The notes beneath the pieces were generated by a model. The model searched no databases and had not been told where the DNA came from. It was given only the letters and a program-made list of their open reading frames with translations. Positions 12,792-23,618 of a stretch of DNA of 64,000 nucleotides are shown here, one piece after another. The DNA comes from Corynebacterium hansenii (GTDB lineage: Bacteria; Actinomycetota; Actinomycetes; Mycobacteriales; Mycobacteriaceae), in assembly GCF_030408795.1 (NCBI RefSeq), contig NZ_CP047211.1, forward strand, positions 930,001 to 994,000, read 5' to 3'. Made by a program: the position numbers and the translations under genes. The stretch's first letter is position 1. Each line of letters begins with the position of its first letter.

Positions 12792-13706
12792 TCAGGACGC
12801 GACGGCGGACTCGCGCAATGCCAGGCCCGCGGCGGCGACGACCACCACCAGCCCGATCCAGCTGAGCACCGCGAGCCGCTGGCCCAGGATCGCGACCCCG
12901 GCGATGGCGGCGGTGGCGGGCGCGAGCGCCGTGAGCGTGGCGAACAATCCCGCGGGCAGGACGCGCAGGGCGGCCATGTCGATGCCGTAGGGGATGATGC
13001 TCGACATCACGGCGACGACCGCGCCGAGCCCGAGGATCCGCGGGTCGAGGAACGCCGACGGCGCGGTGAGCAGACCGATCGGTGCAAGGCTCATGCCGCC
13101 GACGGTCAGCGCCAGCGCCAGGCCCGTCTGCCCGGAGAAGCGCCGGCCGGTGCCTTCGGTGGTCAGGATGTAGCCGGCCCAGAACGCGCCGGCGGTCAGG
13201 GCGCACGCGACGCCCGCGACGGTGAGGTCGCGGAGCCCGGACCAGCCGAGCATCACCACGCCGCCGAACGCCAGCGCCGTGAACAGGGCCGACCGGGGCG
13301 AGCGGGCGCGGACGGCGGCGAGGATCAGCGGCCCCACCAGCTCGAACGTCACGGCCGCGCCGAGGGGGATGCGATCGATGGACAGGTAGAAGAACAGGTT
13401 CATCGAGCCCATCGTCGCGGCCAGGCCGCCGAGCCAGGCCCAATCCGTCCGCGATAGCCCCCGCACCCTCGGGCGCAGCAGGAGCAGGAGGATCAGCCCC
13501 GCCAGTCCCATGCGCAGCGTGACGACGACGCCGGCCGACGCGGATGTGATGGCGACGGCGGCGAACGCCGACCCGAATTCGAGCGAGAACATGCCGATGA
13601 CCAGCAGGACGGCGAAGAACCAGAGGCGGGCGGCGGTGGCCGGGGCGGGGGAGGAGGGCCCCGATGCGGAAGCGCCGGGAGCCCCGGCGGCGGGAAGCTG
13701 CGGCAC
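12792..13706 (-). CDS. EamA/RhtA-type small-metabolite exporter
   Basis: A 304-aa integral membrane protein with about ten hydrophobic segments in two homologous halves, as in the EamA (DMT superfamily) transporters. The family includes RhtA-like threonine/homoserine exporters and many exporters of unknown substrate. The GTG at 13706 lies 3 nt after the stop of the upstream membrane gene, so both are co-transcribed. The N-terminal 25 residues are Ala/Pro/Ser-rich. Substrate is unknown. Confidence 0.85.
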   Translation of the reverse strand: MPQLPAAGAPGASASGPSSPAPATAARLWFFAVLLVIGMFSLEFGSAFAAVAITSASAGVVVTLRMGLAGLILLLLLRPRVRGLSRTDWAWLGGLAATMGSMNLFFYLSIDRIPLGAAVTFELVGPLILAAVRARSPRSALFTALAFGGVVMLGWSGLRDLTVAGVACALTAGAFWAGYILTTEGTGRRFSGQTGLALALTVGGMSLAPIGLLTAPSAFLDPRILGLGAVVAVMSSIIPYGIDMAALRVLPAGLFATLTALAPATAAIAGVAILGQRLAVLSWIGLVVVVAAAGLALRESAVAS

Positions 13707-13709
13707 GGG

Positions 13710-14246
13710 CTACGTCGTGGTGAAGAACGCGCGGTTGTCGGACCCCCGGTACGCCTGCACGGTCGCCCAGACGGCGATCGCGGCGGCGACGACGATGAGC
13801 ACGGTCACCGCGCTGTCGATGAACTCCGCCGCGCCCCCGCTCACGCCGGCGTCGTTGGCGCCGGTGGCCATGGCGGTAAGCGAAAGCACCGCGTTGACCG
13901 CGAAGACGGTGGCCGCGATGCTGAGGATCATCCGCGCCGCCGCGCTGCCCCGCAGCAGCTTGCCCGCCAGGAACCAGCACGCCAGGGCGACGAGCCCCTG
14001 CGCGACGGTGGCGAATCCCACGCTGATCAGGATCGACGTCTGCGCCTGGGCCCGGGTGGGAACGATGGTGCCGGTGCGGCCGGACATCGCGGCGTCGATC
14101 ATGTGGTCCCAGTTGAGGATGGCCGTCGCCACGGTCAGCACGAGCGCCGGCACGTATACGGCGACGGCGATGCGCCACAGCCTGCTCGCCTGCGCGGCAT
14201 GGAACGGAGTGGTGCGGTGAGGGGTGCCTTCGGCGCTCGATTTCAT
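13710..14246 (-). CDS. Conserved hypothetical membrane protein
   Basis: A 178-aa protein with about four hydrophobic segments (roughly residues 25-45, 68-92, 102-122 and 138-160). I do not recognise a characterised family. The ATG at 14246 is favoured over TTG/ATG codons 6-9 nt upstream because TACATT (14254-14259 on the minus strand) ends 7 nt before it, the leaderless pattern of this window. It heads a two-gene operon with the EamA exporter. Confidence 0.6.
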   Translation of the reverse strand: MKSSAEGTPHRTTPFHAAQASRLWRIAVAVYVPALVLTVATAILNWDHMIDAAMSGRTGTIVPTRAQAQTSILISVGFATVAQGLVALACWFLAGKLLRGSAAARMILSIAATVFAVNAVLSLTAMATGANDAGVSGGAAEFIDSAVTVLIVVAAAIAVWATVQAYRGSDNRAFFTTT

Positions 14247-14283
14247 GCCCATCAATGTATCAATCGGGGGTCACCAGCCTTAA

Positions 14284-14829
<546 letters not shown>

Positions 14830-14861
14830 TCGGCACGGTCCCCGGGGCGGCGCCCGGGCCG

Positions 14862-15458
14862 TTACACCGCGCTGGCCCTGTGCGGGTCCGCGAGCACGGT
14901 GCCCCGGTCGCGCCACTGCGCGCGCAATTCCGCCGTGCCCTTCGCCCGTGCCAGCGCGAATTCGTTGGGAGTGGCCGGGACTGCCTGGAGCATCGACACC
15001 AGCACCTGCTCGCCGGTGCCGCCGGCCACCGTCACGTCCGGCACTGTCACGTCCGGCACGTCGGCGTCGACGAGCACGAAACCCGTGAACCGCGCGTCCG
15101 GCCACAGCGGTCGGCCGAAATCGAGAAGCGCGCCGTCCTGCAGCACCAGTCCCTCGATGCTGGGTGACGCCGCGAGCATGGCCAGCGGGCGCGTCACCGC
15201 ATCGAGCCCGCCGATGACGGGCAGCACCAGTTCGGCGCGCGGCCCCTCGTTGGGGTCGGTGACCATGGCTGACGGATCCTGCATGGGCGACCGCGAGCAG
15301 CCGAGCGTCGCGTAGGTGACCGTGCGCTCGCGGTCGGGGCCGAACCTCAGCACGGTCAGGGGGTCGGCGCCGAGGAACGTCAGCTTCGCCTCGCCGGGCT
15401 GGCTTTCCTCGAAGTAGCCGCACAGCTGCGCGCGCACCGCATCGATGATGGCCGTCAT
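14862..15458 (-). CDS. Suppressor-of-fused-like domain protein
   Basis: A 198-aa cytoplasmic protein resembling bacterial suppressor-of-fused (SUFU) domains, with an N-terminal helix, an FGPDRERTVTYATLGCS strand region, RAELVLP and GFVLVDADVPD. Bacterial members are often near polymorphic-toxin immunity loci, but no toxin is seen here; the function is unknown. It converges with the CsoR-type regulator gene and is separated from DUF402 upstream by 93 nt. Confidence 0.7.
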   Translation of the reverse strand: MTAIIDAVRAQLCGYFEESQPGEAKLTFLGADPLTVLRFGPDRERTVTYATLGCSRSPMQDPSAMVTDPNEGPRAELVLPVIGGLDAVTRPLAMLAASPSIEGLVLQDGALLDFGRPLWPDARFTGFVLVDADVPDVTVPDVTVAGGTGEQVLVSMLQAVPATPNEFALARAKGTAELRAQWRDRGTVLADPHRASAV

Positions 15459-15551
15459 GGTTCCCGCTTTCCGGTCGGTGGGTGGTCGGTCATTGCCTTA
15501 TGACGCTAATGCCTCCGCCATCGGCGCCCGCGTTCGGGCCGCCGGGACGGG

Positions 15552-16163
15552 TCAAGCGGGATCCCCGACGGGTTCGGAGCCGGGGCCGGCGCCGATGGCG
15601 ACGCGCTTCGGGTGCGGTTGATTCGGCTCGGCGAGCGTGACCCGTTCCGCCCACGTGACGGGGCAGCCGGCGGCGGCGAGCCACGCATCGGGGTCGCCAC
15701 CGTGGGCGGTGATGCCGGCCAGGGCGTCGAAGGCCCGGTCGATGGCCCGGGCGCCGGCGTCGGCATCGACGATGCCCGCGGCAAGGGCGGCGGCGAGTTC
15801 GTCGGCGTCGTCGACGCGGACGGCGCCGTCGAGGGCGACGACGTCCAGGTAGAGATCGCGCGTGCGCCACACCTCGGAGCCGTCGGCCCCCGTTTCCCGC
15901 GTCACGTCGGCGACGTCGAGGTAGCGGCGGCTGGTCGCTTCGGCGCCGGGGCGGAAGTGGAAGATGTTGGCCCGCAGGCCCTGCGAGGGCAGCAGCCATG
16001 ATTCGAGGTAGCCGAACTGCGGGTGGTCGGCGCCGCGGGCCATGTACAGGCCGTGCGGGTGAACCTCGAAGACGTCGACGTCCCGCACGAACCCCTTGGG
16101 GTCGACGTTGGCGCGGGCGCCGAGGTCGAAGGTCTCCAGCTTGGGTGCGTGCGGGACGGGCAT
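15552..16163 (-). CDS. DUF402 domain protein
   Basis: A 203-aa protein with the DUF402 fold. The acidic cluster DLYLDVVALDGAVRVDDADEL (given as a whole here only by its start, near residue 103) is the metal-binding signature of the family, which includes FomD-like hydrolases acting on nucleotide-linked substrates and nucleotide phosphatases. The specific substrate is unknown. The ATG lies 7 nt after TAGAGT (minus strand, 16171-16176), so the mRNA is probably leaderless and independent of the mini-gene upstream. The C-terminal 15 residues are Pro/Gly-rich. Confidence 0.75.
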   Translation of the reverse strand: MPVPHAPKLETFDLGARANVDPKGFVRDVDVFEVHPHGLYMARGADHPQFGYLESWLLPSQGLRANIFHFRPGAEATSRRYLDVADVTRETGADGSEVWRTRDLYLDVVALDGAVRVDDADELAAALAAGIVDADAGARAIDRAFDALAGITAHGGDPDAWLAAAGCPVTWAERVTLAEPNQPHPKRVAIGAGPGSEPVGDPA

Positions 16164-16199
16164 GGCCCCGACTCTAGTGCCGGCGCCGCGGACGCGCCG

Positions 16200-16358
16200 T
16201 CAGCCGAACAGGCCCATGAAGCCCGATGCCTTGGGCTGCTGCGCGCGGCAGGTGCACTGGCGCTCCTTGGGCACGGTGGCCATGACCTGGTCGACGTGCA
16301 TGCCGCAGCCTCCCCACGTGGTCTTGTGGCACTTGGGGCATTCGACGGGGTAGCACAT
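16200..16358 (-). CDS. 52-aa Cys-rich putative zinc-binding protein
   Basis: A short gene starting at ATG 16358, 7 nt after a perfect AAGGAG. The product starts MCYPVECPKCHKTTWGGCG and has six cysteines (2, 7, 10, 18, 35, 37) plus His11 and His21, with a CPKC knuckle and a CTC near the end. Similar small proteins starting MCYP with CPKC are widespread in actinobacteria; I know of no assigned function. An upstream in-frame TTG at 16466 would add 36 Arg/Pro-rich residues and is unlikely. About 120 nt upstream is the CsoR-type operator 16478-16493 overlapping a TATAGT -10, so it may be induced through the regulator at 14527. Confidence 0.75.
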   Translation of the reverse strand: MCYPVECPKCHKTTWGGCGMHVDQVMATVPKERQCTCRAQQPKASGFMGLFG

Positions 16359-16474
16359 GCGGGGCTCCTTGGGGTTCGTGTCTCGGCTGGAAGACGTTTC
16401 CGGGTGAAGTCCGCGCCCGGGCAATGGGCGAGTTCGGCTTCGGCGGGGCCCGATCGGGCACCGCAATGCACGGT

Positions 16475-16500
16475 ACTATACCCCACCGGGTATAAAAATC
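16475..16500 (-). promoter_or_regulatory. CsoR/CstR-type operator overlapping a promoter
   Basis: ATACCCCACCGGGTAT (16478-16493) is an inverted repeat, ATACCC(C)-N2-(C)GGGTAT. On the minus strand the -10 hexamer TATAGT (16475-16480) overlaps its end, giving a start of transcription near 16467 for the Cys-rich mini-gene. The second copy at 19062-19077 has the same arms and spacing. Confidence 0.7.
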
Positions 16501-16627
16501 CAGCGAATGTGACGAGCATCAACGGTGGGGTCATCGACGGTGCACCCGCCATCGCCCGGAAACGGCGGAACCCCGCCCTCCGGCCGTGGGCCGGGGACGG
16601 GGTCCGTCGTGAAGCGAAGTGCCTCTT

Positions 16628-17338
16628 TTACTCGACGACCGTGTAGGTGGCGGTCGGGGTGTAGTTGCACTCGGTCGGGCCGGACTCCTCGTCGGCGGTG
16701 AAGCCGCCCTGGAGCGCGGCGATGACGATGCCGGAGCCGGTGTCGGCGACGCCGTTGACGGTGCCGTGGCTGCCCTCGTTGATGCCGTTGTAGGTCAGCG
16801 GGGTGGTGCCGAACTTGCCGTTGGCGATGTTGACCCAGTGGACCTTCATGTTCGACTGGCCGTTGTAGACGCCCTTGGTGCCCAGGCCGGTGAAGATGTA
16901 GCCGACCTGGTGGGCCGGGACGCCCGGCAGCGGCAGCGGCGCGGGGCCCGGGACGGAGGTGGCCAGGCCGAAGGAGCGGCCCTCGCCGTTGATGCACTTC
17001 TCGGCGACGGTCGGCAGCGGGAAGTCGGAGGTCGACGGGGAGTCGGACGGCTGCTCCCAGCCCGGCTCGCCGGAGCCGGTGAGGAAGCCGGACACGCGCT
17101 CGAGGGCCGAACGGAGGTCCTCCGGGACGTTGGGCTGGCTGGTGATGCGCTCGATGGCGGCGGCGATCTCGTCGGCCGGCAGGTCGGCGCTGCTCGGGGC
17201 CTGCGGGATGGAGCCGTAGTTCGGGGCCGGCAGGGCGGGCTGCGCGATGGAGGCGGGGGCGAGACCGGCCGACAGCAGTGCGGCGGTGCCCAGGGCGGCC
17301 GCGGTGCGGCGGATGAAGGTTCGTCGGTTCGAGACCAC
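16628..17338 (-). CDS. Tat-exported hypothetical protein
   Basis: A 236-aa secreted protein. The GTG at 17338 is chosen because GAGGGG lies 10 nt upstream and the product then opens with a signal peptide: SNRRTFIRR (a twin-arginine RRxFI match), a hydrophobic stretch to about residue 28, and an ASIA-Q cleavage region. The mature part is Pro/Ser-rich up to about residue 90, then a beta-rich domain with two cysteines (KCING and TECNYTP) that could form a disulfide. No characterised family is recognised. Tat export suggests folding or cofactor binding before secretion. A dispersed 11-mer copy (17438) lies upstream. Confidence 0.7.
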   Translation of the reverse strand: MVSNRRTFIRRTAAALGTAALLSAGLAPASIAQPALPAPNYGSIPQAPSSADLPADEIAAAIERITSQPNVPEDLRSALERVSGFLTGSGEPGWEQPSDSPSTSDFPLPTVAEKCINGEGRSFGLATSVPGPAPLPLPGVPAHQVGYIFTGLGTKGVYNGQSNMKVHWVNIANGKFGTTPLTYNGINEGSHGTVNGVADTGSGIVIAALQGGFTADEESGPTECNYTPTATYTVVE

Positions 17339-17729
17339 GGTTGAAATACCCCTCGTAGGTCGTGTGCGGGTGGCCGCGTCTGCGGTCTCCCGGCGTCGTT
17401 CGGTCGGTCCGTTCCGGTCGTCGTCGGCGACCCCCTTGCTTTGCGACGGCCGGTGCCGGAGCATTTGCTGAGGAGCGCCTGAGGCGACGTTTACGGAATC
17501 GACGCCATCATAAGGCCCTCAAACTCATTTGGGAAAAGATTCGGTAAATTTCTTCCCCCCGCGGAAAACCGCGATCGGCGTGTCTTGTGTGACTGGTGAG
17601 GCGCGTGTGCTATGGAGTTACTGCTGGTGTTCGCCATTAAGCCCCGAAAAGCCCCGGCCACCCCTTGCGTTGCACGGCGCCGGAGCGCGGTGGGGTGACA
17701 GGGGGTGGCCGGGGTGGGAACCCGGAAAA
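17339..17729. other. 391-nt gap: long upstream region and terminator
   Basis: The gap between the Tat-exported protein gene and the downstream end of the membrane-protein gene holds the terminator at 17652-17714, one dispersed 11-mer (17438-17448) and AT-rich sequence around 17505-17560 that may carry the promoter of the exported protein. CGCGG-AAAA-CCGCG near 17562 is a small hairpin. No gene is seen. Confidence 0.5.
17652..17714 (-). terminator. Terminator downstream of the polytopic membrane protein
   Basis: CCCCGGCCACCCC (17652-17664) and GGGGTGGCCGGGG (17702-17714) form a perfect 13-bp stem around 37 nt. On the minus strand the stem is followed by CTTTTCGGGGCTTAA, which suits termination of the gene ending at 17730. 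Confidence 0.65.
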
Positions 17730-19010
17730 TCAGGCGTCGATTTTCTCGGGGGTCGCGGCGGATGCGATGGGCGCGGAGGGTGCGGCGGCACGGGTCCGGG
17801 CGATCGCGCCGGACGTCGACAGCTGGTTGCGGAACAGCGTCACGGCAGTCCACAGGGTCACCGAGGCGACGGCGACGATGATGGCCAGCAGCACGTAATA
17901 GATGACGGAGAACTTCTCCACGAGACCATTGGCCACCAGGCCGACGTGGAGCGCGAACATCGACAGCACCGACAGGCCCACGCCCGGGCAAACCAGGGTG
18001 AAGGCGGCCGGCGACGCGGTCTCGCGGCCGAAGACGTACTCGCGGTAGAAGCCGTTGGCGCGCATGACCAGATGGCCCAGGCCGAGGAAGGTCATCTGGA
18101 ACATGATCGCCGCGGCCAGCATGACCAGAACCGGGATCGAGGACTTCGCGTGCACCGCGCCCTCATGGGCGGGGGAGAAGGTCTCGAGGGTCTGCAGCCC
18201 GTGGCGCAGGCGCAGCATGGTGATGGCCAGCAGGGTGGAGATGGGCACCGCCAGCCACAGGGTCGCGGAGTTCTGCAGCGACAGGCCGTAGCGCAGCATG
18301 CTCATCACGCCCAGCGGCAGGAACACGGTGAACAGCAGCACGGCGACCGAGCCGAAGAACAGGGAGCCCAGCAGGGCGATCAGGACGATGGTTTTGTTGC
18401 CCGACATCGCGGCCGGGGCCGCGAAACCGACGGCGACCATGGTGAAGGCGAACGCGGACAGCAGCTGGTTCAGGCCGCCGTTGGCCTTGAAGTCGAAGCC
18501 CGCGGCGATCACGCGCTTGAGGTACGCGGACATGATGACCAGGGCGAGCGCGCCCACGGAGCCGTAGGCCAGCAGCGCCAGCGGCATCAGGTTCTCGATG
18601 ACGCCCCACAGTCCGGGGACGAGCGCCATCGCGGCGACGAACATGCCGTTGACCGTCATGCCGAGCGTCAGCGGGATGGCCATGAGGGTGACCTCGGCGT
18701 TGGTGGACTTCAGCGTCCGGTACGCCGGGGTGCGGCGGAACTGCGCGAACTCGCGGATGTTCCACGCGAGCAGGAACAGGTGCACGGCGAACATCGCGAT
18801 CATGCCAGCGTAGCCGATCGCGATCGCCGACTTCAGGAACGTGCCGCCGGTGGCCCAGGCATTCTGAATCGACTCGAAGGTCGGCATCGGGGTGTCGGGG
18901 TGGGGCGTGATGTGCATGAACGCCATGAAGAAGAAGACGGACATGCCGCCGAAGCCGAGGGCGGCCAGGAAGTAGAGGGGCGAGTACTTTTCGCCCAGGT
19001 CGCGGATCAT
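17730..19010 (-). CDS. Polytopic membrane protein of unknown function (about 10 TM)
   Basis: A 426-aa protein with about ten hydrophobic segments, a first loop rich in His/Pro (HITPHPDTPMP) and a cytoplasmic Ala/Arg/Thr-rich tail of about 35 residues. I do not recognise a family with confidence; length and TM number are loosely like TehA/Ssu1-type anion exporters (TDT superfamily), but I see no diagnostic motif. A CsoR-type palindrome (19062-19077) lies about 52 nt before its ATG, so it is likely controlled by the regulator at 14527. A role in exporting a sulfur oxyanion or metal-linked toxicant is inference from that control only. Confidence 0.65.
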   Translation of the reverse strand: MIRDLGEKYSPLYFLAALGFGGMSVFFFMAFMHITPHPDTPMPTFESIQNAWATGGTFLKSAIAIGYAGMIAMFAVHLFLLAWNIREFAQFRRTPAYRTLKSTNAEVTLMAIPLTLGMTVNGMFVAAMALVPGLWGVIENLMPLALLAYGSVGALALVIMSAYLKRVIAAGFDFKANGGLNQLLSAFAFTMVAVGFAAPAAMSGNKTIVLIALLGSLFFGSVAVLLFTVFLPLGVMSMLRYGLSLQNSATLWLAVPISTLLAITMLRLRHGLQTLETFSPAHEGAVHAKSSIPVLVMLAAAIMFQMTFLGLGHLVMRANGFYREYVFGRETASPAAFTLVCPGVGLSVLSMFALHVGLVANGLVEKFSVIYYVLLAIIVAVASVTLWTAVTLFRNQLSTSGAIARTRAAAPSAPIASAATPEKIDA

Positions 19011-19061
19011 CGGTGAAGACGCTCACTTTCGTGGTCGTGGGAACATGCCCCGCGGGAGTGG

Positions 19062-19077
19062 ATACCCCCTGGGGTAT
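19062..19077 (-). promoter_or_regulatory. CsoR/CstR-type operator upstream of the membrane protein gene
   Basis: ATACCCCCTGGGGTAT is a perfect inverted repeat (7-bp arms, 2-bp centre). It differs from the copy at 16478-16493 only in the centre and one arm base. It lies between the divergent membrane-protein gene (start 19010) and typA (start 19277); the shorter distance favours the former. Confidence 0.75.
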
Positions 19078-19276
19078 GGAAACCGAACATTAGAGCACCC
19101 TGAGCGGCAAAGCGATTCGGGATGCCCATGGGGGTACCCGTTCGCCGTGGGCCGGCCGTCGGTCCGCCCAACCCCGCCCGCCGCCGAAATCGCGCCCGCC
19201 CCCGACATGCGAGTAGCCTGTATCCGCTAGGCCCACCGGGGCCCTGATGCCTCAATCTCCAAGGAGCACCCCCCAC

Positions 19277-21193
<1,917 letters not shown>

Positions 21194-21306
21194 CGGCTGC
21201 GGCGGTTGGTGCGGAGGCATCGGCCGCCCGTCCGCCCGGCCCGGGCCCGGCGCCCGTCCGCATCGATCGGGCGGGGCGATCCGGCCGGTGAAGTAGGCTG
21301 ATCTCC

Positions 21307-23499
21307 ATGTTCGAACGCCAGAATCGCCGTCGTCGCACAGCTCTGTTCGGGAGCCTCGCGGCGGCGGTTCTGCTGTCCGGGTGCATGGCCAACCCGGGGG
21401 ACGCGCCGACGGTGGGGGAAGAGGAGCCGCGGCGCGAGGATCCGGTGCGGTCGGAGGAATCGGCGAAGCAGATCCGGGTGGGCGTCGACGCGTTCGGCGA
21501 GGGTTTCAACCCGCATCTGATCGCGGATGCCTCGCCGGTGACGGATCTGGTGGCGTCGCTGACGCTGCCCAGCGCCTTCGAGCCGGATCCGCGGGATCCG
21601 GAGCGGTGGCGGATGAGCCCGGATCTGCTGGAGAGCGCCGAGATCGTGCCCGTCGATGAACCGGTGCCCGACGAGGACGCGGGGGCGGCCGGCCGCGGCG
21701 ACGGCTCGGGCGACGGTGCCGCGGCGGAGGGGTCGGCGCCGTCGATCGCCGCCGAGGCCGCGGAGGCCGACGCCACCGACGCGCGCCCGGGCGACACCCG
21801 CATCCGCTACCGCATCCGGCCGGGCGCGCAGTGGTCGGACGGCACGCCGATTTCGGGTTCCGACTTCCGGTACCTGCATGCGTCGCTGCTGGCCAACGCC
21901 GGCGTGGTGGATGCCTCGGCCTATGAGCGCATCAAGGCCATCACGGTGTCTTCGGGCGGCCGGCAGGTCGACGTGCTGGTGTCCGGGCCGATGCCGGAGT
22001 GGCGCACGTTGTTCCGGCATCTGCTGCCGAGCCACCTGCTGCGCCCGTCGGCGACGCCGTTCGTCGACATCCTGGACGGCGGGCTGCCGGCGTCGGGCGG
22101 GCGCTACACGGCGCAGTCCATCGACGTCGGCCGCGGCGAGGTGCGCCTGGTTCGCAACGACCGTTTCTGGGGCGACGTGCCGGCGAAGACGGACACGGTC
22201 ATCGTCCGTTCGGTCGATGGCGCGGTCACGGGCGCGGAGCAGTTGCGCGCCGCCCAGCTGCAGGCCCTGCGCCTGCGCCCGCAGCAGACGACGGCGTTGA
22301 CGTATGGGCTGGTGCCGGGTGCCGTGGAGCTTCCCGCGACGCTTCCGCGCCAGTTGACGTTGCACGCCAACGTGGCGTCGCCGTTGCTTGACGACGTCTC
22401 GGTTCGCCGCGCAGTGTTTTCCGCCGTGGACGTCCGTGCGGTGGCCGCGATCGCGACGGGGCGAACGGATGACCTGGAGATCCCGGCGCCGCCCAAGCTC
22501 GGTTCGTCGCGGGAGTCCGCCGATGGCGGGGAGCGGCGGTCGCTCGCCGGGATCGTCGACGGCGTGACCGAGAATGATCCGCTGCTCATCGGCGTCATGG
22601 GGGAGGACCAGCAGGCCGTCGCCGCCGCGCGGGCCATCGCCGACCAGCTGACCGCCGCCGGGCTGCCGGCGAAGGTGACCGGGGCGGGAGATCAGGAACT
22701 CGCGGGATCACTGCTGCCGCATGGGCGGGTGGACATGGTCGTGGCGTGGAACGACGTCGCCGATTCGCCGCAGCGCGCGGCGAGTCGGTGGTCGTGCCCC
22801 TACGAGAAGCGCGCGTCGGTGAAGCCGTCCGAGGAGGCGGCCTCCCCGTCGACCGAAACGTCCGCCCGCTCCGGGCGACCCACCTCCGAATCGTCGGCGC
22901 CCGGCTCATCGGCTCCGCGCGAGTCCGGCGGGGATCGGGATGCGGGGCAGGGCGCACGCGGCGATCGGAAGCCGACGCCGGCCGCGTCGCCCGACGTCGC
23001 CCGCGGTTCCAACCTCTCCGGCCTGTGCGACCCGCGCATCGACGCGATGCTGGACGAGGCCGTCACCCGGGGCGGCACCGGCGCCGCCACCGGTGCCCGG
23101 GGGCTCGGCGCGACGGTCGCGGCCCCCGAAGGTTCGGTTCCCGCCGAAATCCGCGATGCCATCGACGCCGAGGCCATCGAGTTGGGCATCGTCGTCGACC
23201 GCATTCTCACGGTCATGGGCCCCGGCGTCGAGCTGCCCATGGCGGGAGGCGCGGCCGGCAATCCCGCCGAGTGGCCGGCCGGGCCCCGCATCGGACCGCT
23301 GATGACTCTGCCGGATTGGCGGCGGGTACCCTCGGCCACGGCATCGGACGGAGCCGATCCCGGCGACGAACGAGGCGCGGGCCCCGGCGCGGATGAAGCC
23401 GGAGACGGTGCCGGAGACGGCGCGGGCGAAGGCGGCGCCGGTGACGGCGGGGCCGAACCCCGTGGCGGGGGCGGTGCGGGCGGCGGCGGGACGTCGTAA
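21307..23499 (+). CDS. lpqW: LpqW-like lipoprotein (SBP_bac_5 fold)
   Basis: A 730-aa lipoprotein with Arg-rich n-region, hydrophobic core and lipobox LLSGC (Cys near residue 26), then an extracellular solute-binding protein family 5 fold (FGEGFNPHL, then YRIRPGAQWSDGTPISGSDF). The typA-lpqW-mshB order matches Mycobacterium, where LpqW influences lipoarabinomannan/PIM synthesis rather than peptide uptake; no ABC permease is nearby here either. It is longer than mycobacterial LpqW because of acidic, Gly/Ser-rich inserts (about residues 115-155, 500-570) and an Asp/Gly-rich tail. TAGGCT ends 7 nt before the ATG (leaderless pattern). The stop codon lies inside one dispersed 11-mer (23492), and another is at 22386. 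Confidence 0.82.
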   Translation: MFERQNRRRRTALFGSLAAAVLLSGCMANPGDAPTVGEEEPRREDPVRSEESAKQIRVGVDAFGEGFNPHLIADASPVTDLVASLTLPSAFEPDPRDPERWRMSPDLLESAEIVPVDEPVPDEDAGAAGRGDGSGDGAAAEGSAPSIAAEAAEADATDARPGDTRIRYRIRPGAQWSDGTPISGSDFRYLHASLLANAGVVDASAYERIKAITVSSGGRQVDVLVSGPMPEWRTLFRHLLPSHLLRPSATPFVDILDGGLPASGGRYTAQSIDVGRGEVRLVRNDRFWGDVPAKTDTVIVRSVDGAVTGAEQLRAAQLQALRLRPQQTTALTYGLVPGAVELPATLPRQLTLHANVASPLLDDVSVRRAVFSAVDVRAVAAIATGRTDDLEIPAPPKLGSSRESADGGERRSLAGIVDGVTENDPLLIGVMGEDQQAVAAARAIADQLTAAGLPAKVTGAGDQELAGSLLPHGRVDMVVAWNDVADSPQRAASRWSCPYEKRASVKPSEEAASPSTETSARSGRPTSESSAPGSSAPRESGGDRDAGQGARGDRKPTPAASPDVARGSNLSGLCDPRIDAMLDEAVTRGGTGAATGARGLGATVAAPEGSVPAEIRDAIDAEAIELGIVVDRILTVMGPGVELPMAGGAAGNPAEWPAGPRIGPLMTLPDWRRVPSATASDGADPGDERGAGPGADEAGDGAGDGAGEGGAGDGGAEPRGGGGAGGGGTS

Positions 23500-23618
23500 A
23501 GCGAAACCCGCCACCGACGCCGAGCCCCGAATTCGACGCCGACCCCGAACCCGGCCCGGCCCCTGAACCGGACCCCGACCCCGACAGCGACAACCACCGA
23601 CCCCACGGAGGAGCCGAC

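Noticed and set aside
17345..17351. ATACCCC half-site before the Tat-exported gene as a third CsoR-type operator
   Set aside because: No inverted partner within the right distance; only half a site.
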